Of a stretch of DNA of 37,297 nucleotides, positions 23,176-32,314 are shown in pieces (position 1 is the first letter of the stretch; each line of letters opens with the position of its first letter). The notes below the pieces were generated by a model, which was given only the letters and a program-made list of their open reading frames with translations, had not been told where the DNA came from and searched no databases. This DNA is from JAAZMF01 sp036786445 (lineage in GTDB: Bacteria; Bacillota; Limnochordia; DTU087): contig DAIQRD010000007.1 in NCBI GenBank assembly GCA_036786445.1, positions 1 to 37,297 on the forward strand, given 5' to 3'. A program made the position numbers and the translations under genes.

Positions 23176-24792
23176 TCAACCGCCAAGATCCAAGGCGGCT
23201 TTGCCGATCTCTGGAACACGTTCCGCTAGCATTTCCACGAAAACATCGACCAAATGAGGATCAAACTGAACGCCGGCACTGCGGCGCAGTTCTACTAATG
23301 CCTCCTCTTTGGTCATTACCGTCTGATAGGGACGACCGTACACCATGACATCATATGCATCTACGAGAGCGATAATCCTGGCTATTAGAGGGATATCTTC
23401 GCCTTTGATACCCCTGGGGTAACCACTACCATCCCACCATTCGTGATGAGCAAGAATTCCCTCGGATATGAGGGCCAAATCCGGCGATGCCTGGGTGATG
23501 CGATAGCCGGCCTCAGGGTGCTTCTTTACGATCTCCCAGTCTTCAGCGGTGAGTTCTGGCTTGACAAAGATATGGTCAGGGATCATGATTTTGCCGATAT
23601 CGTGGAGAGTGGCCATAAGTGAGAGAGCTGCTAACCTATTTGCAGAAAGACCTAGCCTTTGGCCTAAGGCCGTGGCTAACTGCCGGGTCCGCTCCGCGTG
23701 CTCTTCAGTCTCAAAGCTCCGTTCCCGCAGAGTGTTAGTCAGAGAAGCAATGATGGCGCTTCTGATACTACGGCCTTCAACGAGTTTCTGGCGATACATG
23801 CGCTCCTCAGCTCTTCCTATTACTTCATTTAATGGCTCATCACAACGTCTTCTCGTCGCCATCCCCAGAGATATACTGGGTCTGAGAGAGCCACATTGCT
23901 CTGCCAGACAAGCCTGTTGAATGGCCTGCATAATCTCATTGCCTCCTTCGGCTCGCGAATCTGGCAAAACAATCACAAATTCATCCCCACCCCAGCGACC
24001 AACGATGCAATCCTGCCCACAAGCTCTGCGAAGGACACTGGCCATTCTGATCAGTAGCTGATCTCCATGGTCGTGCCCGAAGGCGTCATTGGTGAGCTTC
24101 AAACCATTGACATCACCAATAATAACGGTTATATCTTCATCATTGGCTCGGCGCTCCAGCTCTTCTTCGACAAAAGCCCTGTTGTAAAGACCGGTCAAAG
24201 TATCATGGTAACTAAGATATCGCAACCGCTCCTCTGCCTGAACCCTAGCGGTAATGTCCTCTATCACCCCTTCCAAACAGCCATTAATGGCACACAGCCT
24301 AGCTGAGAAACGCATCCAGACCACGGAGCCGTCTTGCTGGCGGAACTTGGCCTCATAGTTGCGGATTTCACCTGCTTCACCCAACAATTGCAGCATGCGC
24401 TGCCTTTGAGCAGGATCTACATAATGATCTTTGGCCACGAATTCAGCAATAAACTCTTCTCGGTCTGCGTATCCGAACATATGGGCAATCTGATGAGTGG
24501 CCTCCAGAATAGCGCCTTCATCAAGGCAAGAACGAAAAAGCCCCACCTGGGCATTGTAAAAGAGATTTCGATATGTCTCTTCGCTGACCCTGAGCCTGCT
24601 CTCCATCTGGTTTGCGTCTTGCTTACCCACCCAGTAGGCTGCCAGAGCCACGCCTACCAGAGATATGGCAGTTACCAGCATCATACCCCACCCTCTGTCT
24701 CCTTGGAAAATCTGAGATTGAGATCGCAAAATGACTGTCAGGACCACCCCATCTATACCCAAAACCAAGGATCTTACACCTAAAATTCCCAC
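23176..24792 (-). CDS. Membrane PAS-GGDEF-HD-GYP cyclic-di-GMP signalling protein
   Basis: A 538-residue protein with one or two N-terminal membrane segments (about 6-22 and 36-56). It then has a PAS domain (about 70-185, YRNLFYNAQVGLF to GVIEDITARVQ), a GGDEF domain (190-340) and an HD-GYP domain (345-525). The diguanylate cyclase motif RWGGDEF is intact at 266-272, and no RxxD inhibitory site precedes it. The phosphodiesterase half shows LHDIGK (His397-Asp398), KHPEAGY, and HHEWWDGSGYP (GYP at 457-459). It could both make and degrade c-di-GMP. The start is uncertain: GTG 24792 lacks a site, while TTG 24768 follows AGGTG by eight bases. The sensed signal is unknown. Confidence 0.9.
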   Translation of the reverse strand: MGILGVRSLVLGIDGVVLTVILRSQSQIFQGDRGWGMMLVTAISLVGVALAAYWVGKQDANQMESRLRVSEETYRNLFYNAQVGLFRSCLDEGAILEATHQIAHMFGYADREEFIAEFVAKDHYVDPAQRQRMLQLLGEAGEIRNYEAKFRQQDGSVVWMRFSARLCAINGCLEGVIEDITARVQAEERLRYLSYHDTLTGLYNRAFVEEELERRANDEDITVIIGDVNGLKLTNDAFGHDHGDQLLIRMASVLRRACGQDCIVGRWGGDEFVIVLPDSRAEGGNEIMQAIQQACLAEQCGSLRPSISLGMATRRRCDEPLNEVIGRAEERMYRQKLVEGRSIRSAIIASLTNTLRERSFETEEHAERTRQLATALGQRLGLSANRLAALSLMATLHDIGKIMIPDHIFVKPELTAEDWEIVKKHPEAGYRITQASPDLALISEGILAHHEWWDGSGYPRGIKGEDIPLIARIIALVDAYDVMVYGRPYQTVMTKEEALVELRRSAGVQFDPHLVDVFVEMLAERVPEIGKAALDLGG

Positions 24793-24928
24793 GTATTTCT
24801 ACGCATATCCGGAAATATCTGGAATAGTGGTGGCAGCTTATCAAACAGGCAGGGAAATAACCCGTCAGACGCTAATTAGAGATCGGTCTAGTAATAAGGA
24901 GATCACGGATAATTGGTGGGCAGTTAAT

Positions 24929-25465
24929 ATGGGTACTCCTAGTCAGCATCAACTCGCCATGACCATGGATAGTCTTCAATATCTTTCTCCGGAGCCAATT
25001 CCCATAGGCTACAGTTTGCGCCACTTCAAAGATGGGGATGAGAAATCCTGGGAAAGCATCATCATGGGGGCTTTTAGCCGCTATAGGAATTTTTCCAAGG
25101 TGATGGCAGCTGATAAATACTTCCGCCCAGAGCGGATCATCTTTGCCTGTCACTCCCTGGCAGGGCCGGTGGCAACAGCCGCGGCATGGCATGTCCCCAA
25201 CATGCCCCAAGATGTGGGCTACTTATATATGGTGGGAGCTGTCCCATCCCACACAGGCAGAAATCTAGGATATGCCGTCTGTGCCGCCGCTTTAAATCAA
25301 ATGCTAGCCGAGGGCAAGACCTCTGCTCTCCTCATTACCGATGATTTCCGTCTCCCGGCCATCAAGACCTACCTAAGATTGGGCTTTCAGCCCAAAGTGT
25401 TCCACCCTCGGCAGATACTTATATGGGATAGAGTAATGTCCCAACTCCATACCCGATCTGAATAA
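24929..25465 (+). CDS. GNAT family N-acetyltransferase
   Basis: A 178-residue protein read divergently from the c-di-GMP gene. The open frame extends upstream into that gene, but ATG 24929, about ten bases after GGTGGG, is the best start. The acetyl-CoA pyrophosphate loop is visible as HTGRNLGYAV near residue 110, and the C-terminal strand and helix pattern LPAIKTYLRLGFQPKVF is typical of GNAT. The N-terminal part, PIPIGYSLRHFKDGDEKSW, starts the fold. The substrate is unknown. A terminator follows, so the gene is monocistronic. Confidence 0.8.
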   Translation: MGTPSQHQLAMTMDSLQYLSPEPIPIGYSLRHFKDGDEKSWESIIMGAFSRYRNFSKVMAADKYFRPERIIFACHSLAGPVATAAAWHVPNMPQDVGYLYMVGAVPSHTGRNLGYAVCAAALNQMLAEGKTSALLITDDFRLPAIKTYLRLGFQPKVFHPRQILIWDRVMSQLHTRSE

Positions 25466-25501
25466 AACTAGGTACAGGCTAGGAATAGCCCTCTTCACCT
25501 G

Positions 25502-25545
25502 ACACCTTGAGACTGTGCATGACAGTCTTAGAGTGTTTATTTTTT
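25502..25545 (+). terminator. Intrinsic terminator after the GNAT gene
   Basis: The arms 25502-25516 and 25522-25536 pair at 12 of 15 positions, including a perfect AGACTGT/ACAGTCT core and a 5-nt loop. A T-rich tract (TTTATTTTTT) follows. Confidence 0.75.
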
Positions 25546-25794
25546 GTCAATATATTTTGCCATCTCCCTAATATGATAAGAAACTTGACCGTTGCTGGCA
25601 CAAGGCTGATCCAATTCTCACTACGGAAGGAGATCGCATTCTTACCTAGAATTATGAAAGTGTCAGTGTGTGTATACAAACCAGTTACACTGGGAGGTGA
25701 GTCGACAAGGGAAAAGGTAGCCTAACAGATACGCTTTCGGAGTTTGATAGCAAAGGAAGGTATGTGAAAAAGAGTGAGAAAAGGGGTAGAAAAC
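25546..25794 (+). promoter_or_regulatory. Leader region of the ABC transporter operon
   Basis: No gene was seen in this gap. It should hold the operon promoter, but no good -35/-10 pair stands out. Two small palindromes, GTATAC (25672-25677) and CCAGTTACACTGG (25681-25693), lie close together and could be operator half-sites. They are followed by GGGAGGTGA, which resembles the leader of the lone binding-protein gene. Confidence 0.3.
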
Positions 25795-27756
25795 ATGCGT
25801 AAACAACTTTGGTTGCTTACAGGAGCGCTGCTACTAGTTCTCATGCTGGCCGGATCAGTATTCGCCTACAACGAGGCTCCTATGCTGAAGGAACAGGTAC
25901 AGAGTGGGCTCTTGCCACCAGTGGAGGAACGCTTGCCAGAAAATCCCTTGGTGATCACACCTCTAAGAGAAGTCGGAAAGTACGGTGGCACCTGGGTACG
26001 TTGGACTACCAGCCGTGACTGGGGATATATCCGGATGCTAATGTACGGTCACTCCCCCATTCGCTGGGTGGATGACGGTCTAGGCATCGAACCCAACTGG
26101 ATTGAAAGCTGGGAAGCCAACGATACTGCCACTGTTTGGACCATGAAGATCCGCAAGGGTACCCGCTGGTCAGATGGGCACCCACTCACCACTGAGGATT
26201 TCATGTTCTGGTGGAATGACATGGTCTTGAGCCTAGAAATGTCCGATGCAGTGCCGGATATTTTCATATCTGGTGGCGAGACAGCCAAGATAGTTGCTCT
26301 CGACGATTACACACTACAGATTACATACAAAGAAGCTGCTCCTCTTTTGCCAGAGCGCCTTTGTATGTGGCCCAATGCCGGACATGGAGAGCGCATGATC
26401 GTTCCGGCCCACTATCTCAAGCAATTCCATCCCGACTACTCCGATGCAGAAAACTTTGAAGTCTTCGAAGAAAAGATGGAATGGTGGTTTAACCCCGAGG
26501 CCCCAGTACTCAGCGAGTGGATGCCAGTAGAGCACCAGCCTGCTAGAAAGCTCGTGCTGCAGCGGAATCCTTACTACTATGCTGTGGATACAGCCGGCAA
26601 TCAGCTACCATATATTGACACCATTGAGGTCAACTATGTTGAAGACGATGAAGTTGTCAAATTGAAGCTGCTCAATGGCGAGGCTGACATGCAGGTCCGT
26701 CCATATGTAGCCATGTCTGACTTAGCTATGCTGAAGAAGGGCGAAGACAACGGCGGCTACAATGTCTATCTGTGGGACAGTGGCTCCGGTACCGGACCCA
26801 TCTTCTACCACAACTGGAACCACCCCGAGCCGGAGAAACGGGACCTCTACCGCACACCTGAGTTCCGGCGAGCCCTATCTCTAGCCATCAACCGTGGCCG
26901 CATGCAAAAAATGCTGTTCTTCAACCTCGGTGAAATCACGACTGGGACCTTTAGCCCCAAGGCTGTTGAGTTCCATCGTACCGAGGAGGGCAAGGATCTT
27001 TACAAAGAATGGCGTGACATGTATGTGGAATATGCTCCTGACCGAGCCAAGCAGATGCTAGACTCCATTGGCGTCGTGGACAAAGATAATGACGGCTGGC
27101 GGGATCTGCCCAGTGGCAAACCCCTCTTGGTCCGTATCGACCGAGATGCCAATGCCAACAAAACTGATGTCCAGGCCAATGAAATGGTCAAGGCCGACTG
27201 GGAAGCCATCGGCATTAGAACAATCCTCAATCCCATCGATGGTTCAGCTCTAGGCATCATGGACCAGACAGCTAGCTTTGATATCCGAGATAGCTGGGAG
27301 CTCGGCGATGGTCCTAACCATCTGGTCTTCCCGCAATGGGTTGTGCCCATTGACCTCAGCCGCTGGGCGCCACTAAATGGTGCTTGGTATTCAGTCCAAG
27401 GCACAGCTAAGGAGACCATGGAACTGGATAAGGCGCCCCGGGATCGGACTCCACCTCGCGAGGCTCCTGAGGAAGGCGGTCCTGTGGATAGGTTGCAGAA
27501 AATATATGACATAGCCAAGATCGAACCAGACGAGGCCAAGAGAGATGAACTGGTCCAAGAGATGATCAGGATCCACATCGAAGATGGCCCGTTCTTTATC
27601 GGTACCATTGCTGACTATCCACGGGCAGTGATAGTCAACAAGAAGATGAGAAACGTTCCCGATGGCAAGGATCTAGCCCTAGGCGGATTCGTGAATCCTT
27701 GGATCATGGTTTACCCGGCCATCACCAACCCAGCTCAGTACTGGTTTGACGAATAG
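25795..27756 (+). CDS. Family-5 ABC transporter substrate-binding protein of the operon
   Basis: A 653-residue secreted SBP_bac_5 protein and first gene of the transporter operon. ATG 25795 follows AAGGGG by nine bases; a GTG at 25774 is less likely. The signal peptide ends SVFA-YNEAP with no lipobox cysteine. The mature part has KYGGTWVRWTTSRDWGYIRM, the TRWSDGHPLTTEDFMFWW segment and PEFRRALSLAINR, all typical of the DppA/OppA class. It is collinear with the lone copy at 19.3-21.3 kb. The two differ most around residues 340-420 and 480-510, which may alter ligand choice. A perfect palindrome follows the stop codon. Ligand: oligosaccharide or peptide, unknown. Confidence 0.9.
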   Translation: MRKQLWLLTGALLLVLMLAGSVFAYNEAPMLKEQVQSGLLPPVEERLPENPLVITPLREVGKYGGTWVRWTTSRDWGYIRMLMYGHSPIRWVDDGLGIEPNWIESWEANDTATVWTMKIRKGTRWSDGHPLTTEDFMFWWNDMVLSLEMSDAVPDIFISGGETAKIVALDDYTLQITYKEAAPLLPERLCMWPNAGHGERMIVPAHYLKQFHPDYSDAENFEVFEEKMEWWFNPEAPVLSEWMPVEHQPARKLVLQRNPYYYAVDTAGNQLPYIDTIEVNYVEDDEVVKLKLLNGEADMQVRPYVAMSDLAMLKKGEDNGGYNVYLWDSGSGTGPIFYHNWNHPEPEKRDLYRTPEFRRALSLAINRGRMQKMLFFNLGEITTGTFSPKAVEFHRTEEGKDLYKEWRDMYVEYAPDRAKQMLDSIGVVDKDNDGWRDLPSGKPLLVRIDRDANANKTDVQANEMVKADWEAIGIRTILNPIDGSALGIMDQTASFDIRDSWELGDGPNHLVFPQWVVPIDLSRWAPLNGAWYSVQGTAKETMELDKAPRDRTPPREAPEEGGPVDRLQKIYDIAKIEPDEAKRDELVQEMIRIHIEDGPFFIGTIADYPRAVIVNKKMRNVPDGKDLALGGFVNPWIMVYPAITNPAQYWFDE

Positions 27757-27787
27757 ATAATCCAGGTAGACCAAAGTAGTCGCAAAT

Positions 27788-27815
27788 GGTGTGGGGGAGA
27801 TATCTCCCCCACACC
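27788..27815. terminator. Perfect 28-nt palindrome between binding-protein and permease genes
   Basis: GGTGTGGGGGAGAT is followed immediately by its exact reverse complement. The RNA would form a stem of about 12 bp with a tiny loop. No T-run follows, so it more likely protects the upstream mRNA end or attenuates, giving more binding protein than permease. Confidence 0.6.
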
Positions 27816-27912
27816 TGCCCATTCTCATTCACACCATAGCGGCAATCGAGTCCATATGCTGAAACTAAAGCAGCTCCTGACATCATTCACCAAAGTAAGG
27901 AAGTGATTAGGC

Positions 27913-28896
27913 ATGACGGCCTTCATCGGGCGCAGGTTTGTATCCATGGTTTTCACCATGGTCCTCGTTTCCATCGTGGGTTTCATCATTATTAACCTAC
28001 CACCAGGCTCATATCTTGAGGTCTACCGAGCAGAGTTGATGGTACAAGGTACCAGCACGGCTGACCAGCAGATTGCCGCCCTAGAGCAGCGCTATGCATT
28101 AGATAAGCCTGTTTACTATCAATATTGGAAGTGGATCAGAGGCTTCGTCCGGGGAGACTTTGGGCGCTCATTTCAGTATAACCGAGAAGTAAATGAGCTC
28201 GTCTGGGACAGATTGGGGTATACTGTAGTGATCTCCACAGTCAGCCTCCTCTTCAGCTGGGTTGTCGCCATCCCCATCGGCATCTACTCTGCCACCCACA
28301 AATATTCATTTGCGGATAATATATTCACATTTCTTTCATTCATAGGGCTGAGTGTCCCAACCTTTCTTCTTGCCCTAGTCCTCATGGTAATCTCCTCCCG
28401 CACCTTTGGAGTCTCAGTGGGGGGACTCTTCTCCCGAGCCTATCAAGACGCTCCCTGGAGCTGGGCCAGACTAGTGGATTTCCTGCAACATCTTTGGATT
28501 CCCGTCATAGTTGTGGGCATGTCCGGTACGGCGGGCTTAGTGCGGATGATGAGGGGAAACCTATTGGACATTCTCAACATGCAATATGTGCAGACAGCTA
28601 GGGCTAAGGGGCTCGCGGAAAGAGTAGTAATCTACAAACACGCAGTCCGCAACGCCTTACACCCGCTGATTATGAGCCTGGGAATGAGTCTGCCTGGCAT
28701 TATTTCCGGATCCACGGTGGTATCCATTGTCCTCAGTCTACCTACTACAGGGCCACTCTATTTCAATGCCTTAAGAGCCCAGGATATGTTTCTAGCTGGT
28801 TCGTTCTTAGTTTTTATGGCCCTCATGCTAGTCGTAGGAAACTTCTTGGCTGACATAGCCTTAGCAATTGTTGACCCGAGAATTAGATATGAGTAA
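27913..28896 (+). CDS. dppB: DppB-type ABC transporter permease
   Basis: A 327-residue inner-membrane permease with six hydrophobic segments (first one MVFTMVLVSIVGFIIINLPP). The large external loop after it has LDKPVYYQYWKWIRGFVRGDFG. The EAA loop that contacts the ATPase is ARAKGLAERVVIYKHAVRNA, followed by LHPLI. The gene begins 157 bp after the binding-protein stop, behind AAGGAAG, and the next permease starts 14 bp later. It forms half of the translocation channel with the DppC-type protein. The family usually carries peptides, nickel or sugars. Confidence 0.92.
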   Translation: MTAFIGRRFVSMVFTMVLVSIVGFIIINLPPGSYLEVYRAELMVQGTSTADQQIAALEQRYALDKPVYYQYWKWIRGFVRGDFGRSFQYNREVNELVWDRLGYTVVISTVSLLFSWVVAIPIGIYSATHKYSFADNIFTFLSFIGLSVPTFLLALVLMVISSRTFGVSVGGLFSRAYQDAPWSWARLVDFLQHLWIPVIVVGMSGTAGLVRMMRGNLLDILNMQYVQTARAKGLAERVVIYKHAVRNALHPLIMSLGMSLPGIISGSTVVSIVLSLPTTGPLYFNALRAQDMFLAGSFLVFMALMLVVGNFLADIALAIVDPRIRYE

Positions 28897-28910
28897 AGGA
28901 GGCCGAAATC

Positions 28911-30050
28911 ATGGCAGATGTAGCAGTACAGCTCAACACCTCACCAGAAGTCCCTATTGATCAAGAGCGCGGCTCCCTTACTCAGGGTCAACTGATCTGG
29001 CGCCGCTTCTTGCGCAACCGCTTGGCTGTGACTGGTGGAATCGTCGTTCTCTTGTTCTACCTAGTCATGGTAGCATTCCCCGGCTTTTTCAGCACTTACA
29101 ATTACACAATTCAGCGAGAAGACAATCTTTACATGCCACCTCAGTGGCCACAATGGATTGATGAGGAAGGGCAATTCCGCCTCAGACCTTTCGTCTACGG
29201 TTTTGATACCGAGTTGGATTTTGAGACATTTGAATGGGTCCACGTAAGAGATACTTCACAGAAATTCCCCATATATCTCATCACCCGGGGAGAGGAGTAT
29301 CGCTTACTTGGATTGTTCCGCACCAATATTCACTTGATGGGAGTGGAACCGCCCGGCACTTTCTTCCTCTTTGGCACTGATGATTTGGGCCGGGATTTGT
29401 ATAGTCGGATTCTCCATGGAGGACAAATTTCCCTCACTGTCGGCTTGATTGGGGTAATCCTTACTATCATCCTGGGTTCGGTTCTGGGAACCGTTTCTGG
29501 CTATTACGGAGGCGTAATCGATAACGTAATCCAGCGGATTGTCGAACTCTTGATGTCCTTCCCCGACATTCCGCTATGGGCAGCTTTGGCAGCTGCCTTG
29601 CCACCAGAGTGGTCCCCTGCTAAGACGTTCTTTGCTATATCGGTAATCCTCTCGCTCCGCAACTGGACAGGGCTGGCCCGCCAAGTGAGAGCCAAAATCT
29701 TGGCATACCGGGAAGAGGACTATGCACTGGCTGCACAAGCCATGGGAGCATCAGATAGTCGGATTATTCTCATCCATATGCTACCCAATGCTGCTAGTCA
29801 TATTATTGTGATTGCCACCTTGTCGATTCCAGGAATGATTCTGGCGGAAACCTCCTTAAGCTTCCTGGGCCTGGGTATACAGCCACCCATCGTCAGTTGG
29901 GGAGTGCTACTGCAGCAGGCACAGCAAGTCAGCGTTGTTCTGGAGCGACCCTGGCTGTTGCTACCTGGCCTTTTTGTGGTTCTTGCAGTGCTCTCCTTCA
30001 ACTTCCTAGGGGATGGCATTCGTGATGCAGCAGACCCCTACTCTAATTAG
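28911..30050 (+). CDS. dppC: DppC-type ABC transporter permease with enlarged first periplasmic loop
   Basis: A 379-residue permease with an N-terminal cytoplasmic stretch (WRRFLRNRLAVTGG) and six membrane segments. The EAA loop is ALAAQAMGASDSRIILIHML. The signature FGTDDLGRDLYSRILHGGQI precedes the second segment. Between the first segment and FGTDDLGRD are about 100 residues (about 60-155), longer than in most DppC proteins. They may form an extra external domain touching the binding protein. ATG 28911 follows AAAGGAGG by eight bases. It pairs with the DppB-type protein. Confidence 0.92.
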   Translation: MADVAVQLNTSPEVPIDQERGSLTQGQLIWRRFLRNRLAVTGGIVVLLFYLVMVAFPGFFSTYNYTIQREDNLYMPPQWPQWIDEEGQFRLRPFVYGFDTELDFETFEWVHVRDTSQKFPIYLITRGEEYRLLGLFRTNIHLMGVEPPGTFFLFGTDDLGRDLYSRILHGGQISLTVGLIGVILTIILGSVLGTVSGYYGGVIDNVIQRIVELLMSFPDIPLWAALAAALPPEWSPAKTFFAISVILSLRNWTGLARQVRAKILAYREEDYALAAQAMGASDSRIILIHMLPNAASHIIVIATLSIPGMILAETSLSFLGLGIQPPIVSWGVLLQQAQQVSVVLERPWLLLPGLFVVLAVLSFNFLGDGIRDAADPYSN

Positions 30051-30085
30051 AGAGATGGCTATGGCAGACATAAGGAGGGATAACG

Positions 30086-31102
30086 GTGGCAATTGAGCAG
30101 AGAGAGTTAGCTACTCACCAAGAGTTAATACGAGTTGATGATTTATACACTCAGTTTTTCACCGAACAAGGTGTTGTGAAAGCTGTTGATGGTGTAAGTT
30201 TTAGTATAGAACAAGGCAGAACCCTAGGCATCGTAGGTGAGAGCGGATGTGGCAAGAGCATTACCGCCATGTCCATCATGCGCCTACTACCGGAACCTAG
30301 AGGAAGGATCGTCCAGGGCAAGATCACATTCTACCCCCCGGAGAGCGACAGCGTCGATCTGACGGCCTTAGATCGCCACAGTTCCGAAATGCGCAGTATC
30401 AGAGGGCGGCATATAGCCATGATCTTCCAGGAACCTATGACTTCTCTGAATCCCGTCTATACGGTGGGCGACCAGATAGTGGAAGCCATTCAGCTTCATC
30501 AAAAAGTAGGCAAAGAAACAGCGAGGGCGAGAGCCATCGAGGTCTTGGAGCAAGTAGATATTCCCGACCCCGAAAGGCGAATAGATGAATATCCCCACCA
30601 GATGAGTGGTGGGCAGAGACAAAGAGCGATGATTGCCATGGCGCTCTCTTGCTACCCGAGTCTACTCATCGCGGATGAGCCCACTACTGCCCTAGATGTC
30701 ACGATTCAGGCCAAGATCTTACGCAATATGCGCAGCCTTCAGCAAGAATATGGTATGGCCATCATGCTGATCACCCATGACCTAGGCGTCATTGGTCAAA
30801 TGGCCGACGACGTTTTAGTCATGTACGTCGGCAAAAAGGCGGAGCAAGCCAGTGTACGGCGCATATTCCACAACCCCATGCATCCATATACGCAAGGGCT
30901 CATGAAATCTATTCCCCTCATCGGACTGCGAGGCAAGAAACTAGTGCCAATAACCGGCTCAGTTCCCAGCCCGTACAACCTGCCTGCAGGTTGCTATTTC
31001 GCCCCCCGCTGCCCCCATGTCATGGATCGGTGCCGACAAGAAGCACCACCGGAGTTGGAAGCTGAACCAGGCCACTTGGTTAGTTGTTGGCTATATAAGT
31101 GA
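30086..31102 (+). CDS. dppD: DppD-type ABC transporter ATPase
   Basis: A 338-residue cytosolic ATPase starting at GTG 30086 behind AAGGAGGG. Walker A is GESGCGKS, the signature is MSGGQRQRAMIAMAL, Walker B is LLIADEPTTALD, and the H-loop is THD. The C-terminal oligopeptide-transporter region has four cysteines (GCYFAPRCPHVMDRC and SCW), which in characterised Dpp/Opp ATPases can bind a [4Fe-4S] cluster. It powers uptake with the DppF-type protein as a heterodimer. The DppF-type gene begins 10 bp after its stop. Confidence 0.93.
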   Translation: MAIEQRELATHQELIRVDDLYTQFFTEQGVVKAVDGVSFSIEQGRTLGIVGESGCGKSITAMSIMRLLPEPRGRIVQGKITFYPPESDSVDLTALDRHSSEMRSIRGRHIAMIFQEPMTSLNPVYTVGDQIVEAIQLHQKVGKETARARAIEVLEQVDIPDPERRIDEYPHQMSGGQRQRAMIAMALSCYPSLLIADEPTTALDVTIQAKILRNMRSLQQEYGMAIMLITHDLGVIGQMADDVLVMYVGKKAEQASVRRIFHNPMHPYTQGLMKSIPLIGLRGKKLVPITGSVPSPYNLPAGCYFAPRCPHVMDRCRQEAPPELEAEPGHLVSCWLYK

Positions 31103-31112
31103 GGTGTTTGCC

Positions 31113-32189
31113 GTGACAAATACGAATGCATCGGCTAAAGATTCTAGACAGATCATACTGGACGTCAAAGGTCTCAAGAAATACTTCCCCATTAAGAAGG
31201 GATTCTTCAAAACTACAGTCGGGCATACGAAGGCTGTCGACGGTGTGGATTTGTTCATCCGAGAAGGGGAAACCCTGGGTCTTGTGGGAGAAAGCGGCTG
31301 TGGCAAGACGACTACAGGCCGCTCTATCTTGAGGCTTATCGAGCCAACGGCTGGTAGTATCAAATTCCGCGATCGCTCAGGGGAAATGCTGGACATGATC
31401 GAACTGCCGAAGGATGAGCTCAAAGCCGTGAGGAGAGAAATGCAGGTCATCTTCCAAGATCCCTTTTCCTCCCTCAATCCTCGGATGTCCATTGAGCGCC
31501 TCATCGCCGAACCACTTGTAGTCCATGAAATCGGAGACAGGGAGTCCAGGCACAACAGAGTAGTTGAACTGCTAGAAGCTGTGGGCATGTCCGGTCAAGT
31601 TGCCTCTCGCTATCCCCATGAGTTTAGCGGTGGCCAAAGGCAGCGCATCGGCATTGCCCGGGCTTTGGCCTTAAGTCCTCGCCTGATCATCTGCGATGAG
31701 CCGGTATCAGCTTTGGATGTATCAGTCCAAGCGCAAGTCCTCAATATCATGCAGGAGTTGCAGGAACAGATGGGATTGACATACCTGTTCATTGCCCATG
31801 ATCTCAGCGTGGTGGAACATATCAGTGACAGGGTCGGTGTCATGTATTTGGGCAGGATTGTGGAGCTCACTCACTCGGAGGAGTTGTACCAAAATCCCCG
31901 CCATCCCTACACCGAAGCACTGCTCTCGGCTATCCCCTACGCAGATCCTGATATGGTGCAGGCGGAGATACTGCTGGAGGGCAATGTACCTGACCCATCT
32001 AACGCTCCTCCCGGCTGCCACTTCCATCCCCGCTGCCGCTATGCCATACCTGAATGCAGTGAGGAGATTCCACAGCTGGTACCCACCCGGGAAAATCCAG
32101 AACATTTCGTGGCCTGTCATCGCCATGAAGATCTGAGTCTCACACCGGTACAGCCTCCGGAACGGCTCTTACAGCAAGCTACCAGCTGA
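31113..32189 (+). CDS. dppF: DppF-type ABC transporter ATPase
   Basis: A 358-residue ATPase. GTG 31113 is preferred over the longer open frame from 31017, because GAGGTG lies six bases before it and the longer form would overlap the previous gene. Walker A is GESGCGKTT, the signature is FSGGQRQRIGIARAL and Walker B is LIICDEPVSALD. The C-terminus again carries a four-cysteine group (GCHFHPRCRYAIPEC and ACHRH). It ends the five-gene operon and is followed by a clear terminator. Confidence 0.93.
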   Translation: MTNTNASAKDSRQIILDVKGLKKYFPIKKGFFKTTVGHTKAVDGVDLFIREGETLGLVGESGCGKTTTGRSILRLIEPTAGSIKFRDRSGEMLDMIELPKDELKAVRREMQVIFQDPFSSLNPRMSIERLIAEPLVVHEIGDRESRHNRVVELLEAVGMSGQVASRYPHEFSGGQRQRIGIARALALSPRLIICDEPVSALDVSVQAQVLNIMQELQEQMGLTYLFIAHDLSVVEHISDRVGVMYLGRIVELTHSEELYQNPRHPYTEALLSAIPYADPDMVQAEILLEGNVPDPSNAPPGCHFHPRCRYAIPECSEEIPQLVPTRENPEHFVACHRHEDLSLTPVQPPERLLQQATS

Positions 32190-32200
32190 TGGCTAGATTG

Positions 32201-32225
32201 GCATAGGTATCTAGCATAGGTATCT
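32201..32225. repeat. Short tandem direct repeat
   Basis: GCATAGGTATCT occurs twice in a row (32201-32212 and 32214-32225), 13-bp period, just downstream of the ABC operon. It may be slippage or a binding site. Confidence 0.7.
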
Positions 32226-32249
32226 GGATACAAATTGACGAAGACAGCA

Positions 32250-32280
32250 AAACAGGGTGCTAACACGGCACCCTGTTTCT
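32250..32280. terminator. Bidirectional terminator between the ABC operon and gdhA
   Basis: AAACAGGGTGC (32250-32260) pairs perfectly with GCACCCTGTTT (32268-32278), with a 7-nt loop. The T tract follows in both directions (TTTCT plus, TTTTGCT minus). Confidence 0.8.
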
Positions 32281-32314
32281 ATTGTGCATAGTAAGATAAT
32301 CGGGGGAAGTTCTT

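Noticed and set aside
27000..27608. A 202-residue minus-strand frame inside the ABC binding-protein gene
   Set aside because: It is antisense to a clear gene, Ser-rich with no family pattern and no ribosome binding site.
19337..27756. The two binding-protein genes as a recent invertible repeat
   Set aside because: DNA between them differs at many silent sites, so homologous inversion is unlikely although the orientation is inverted.
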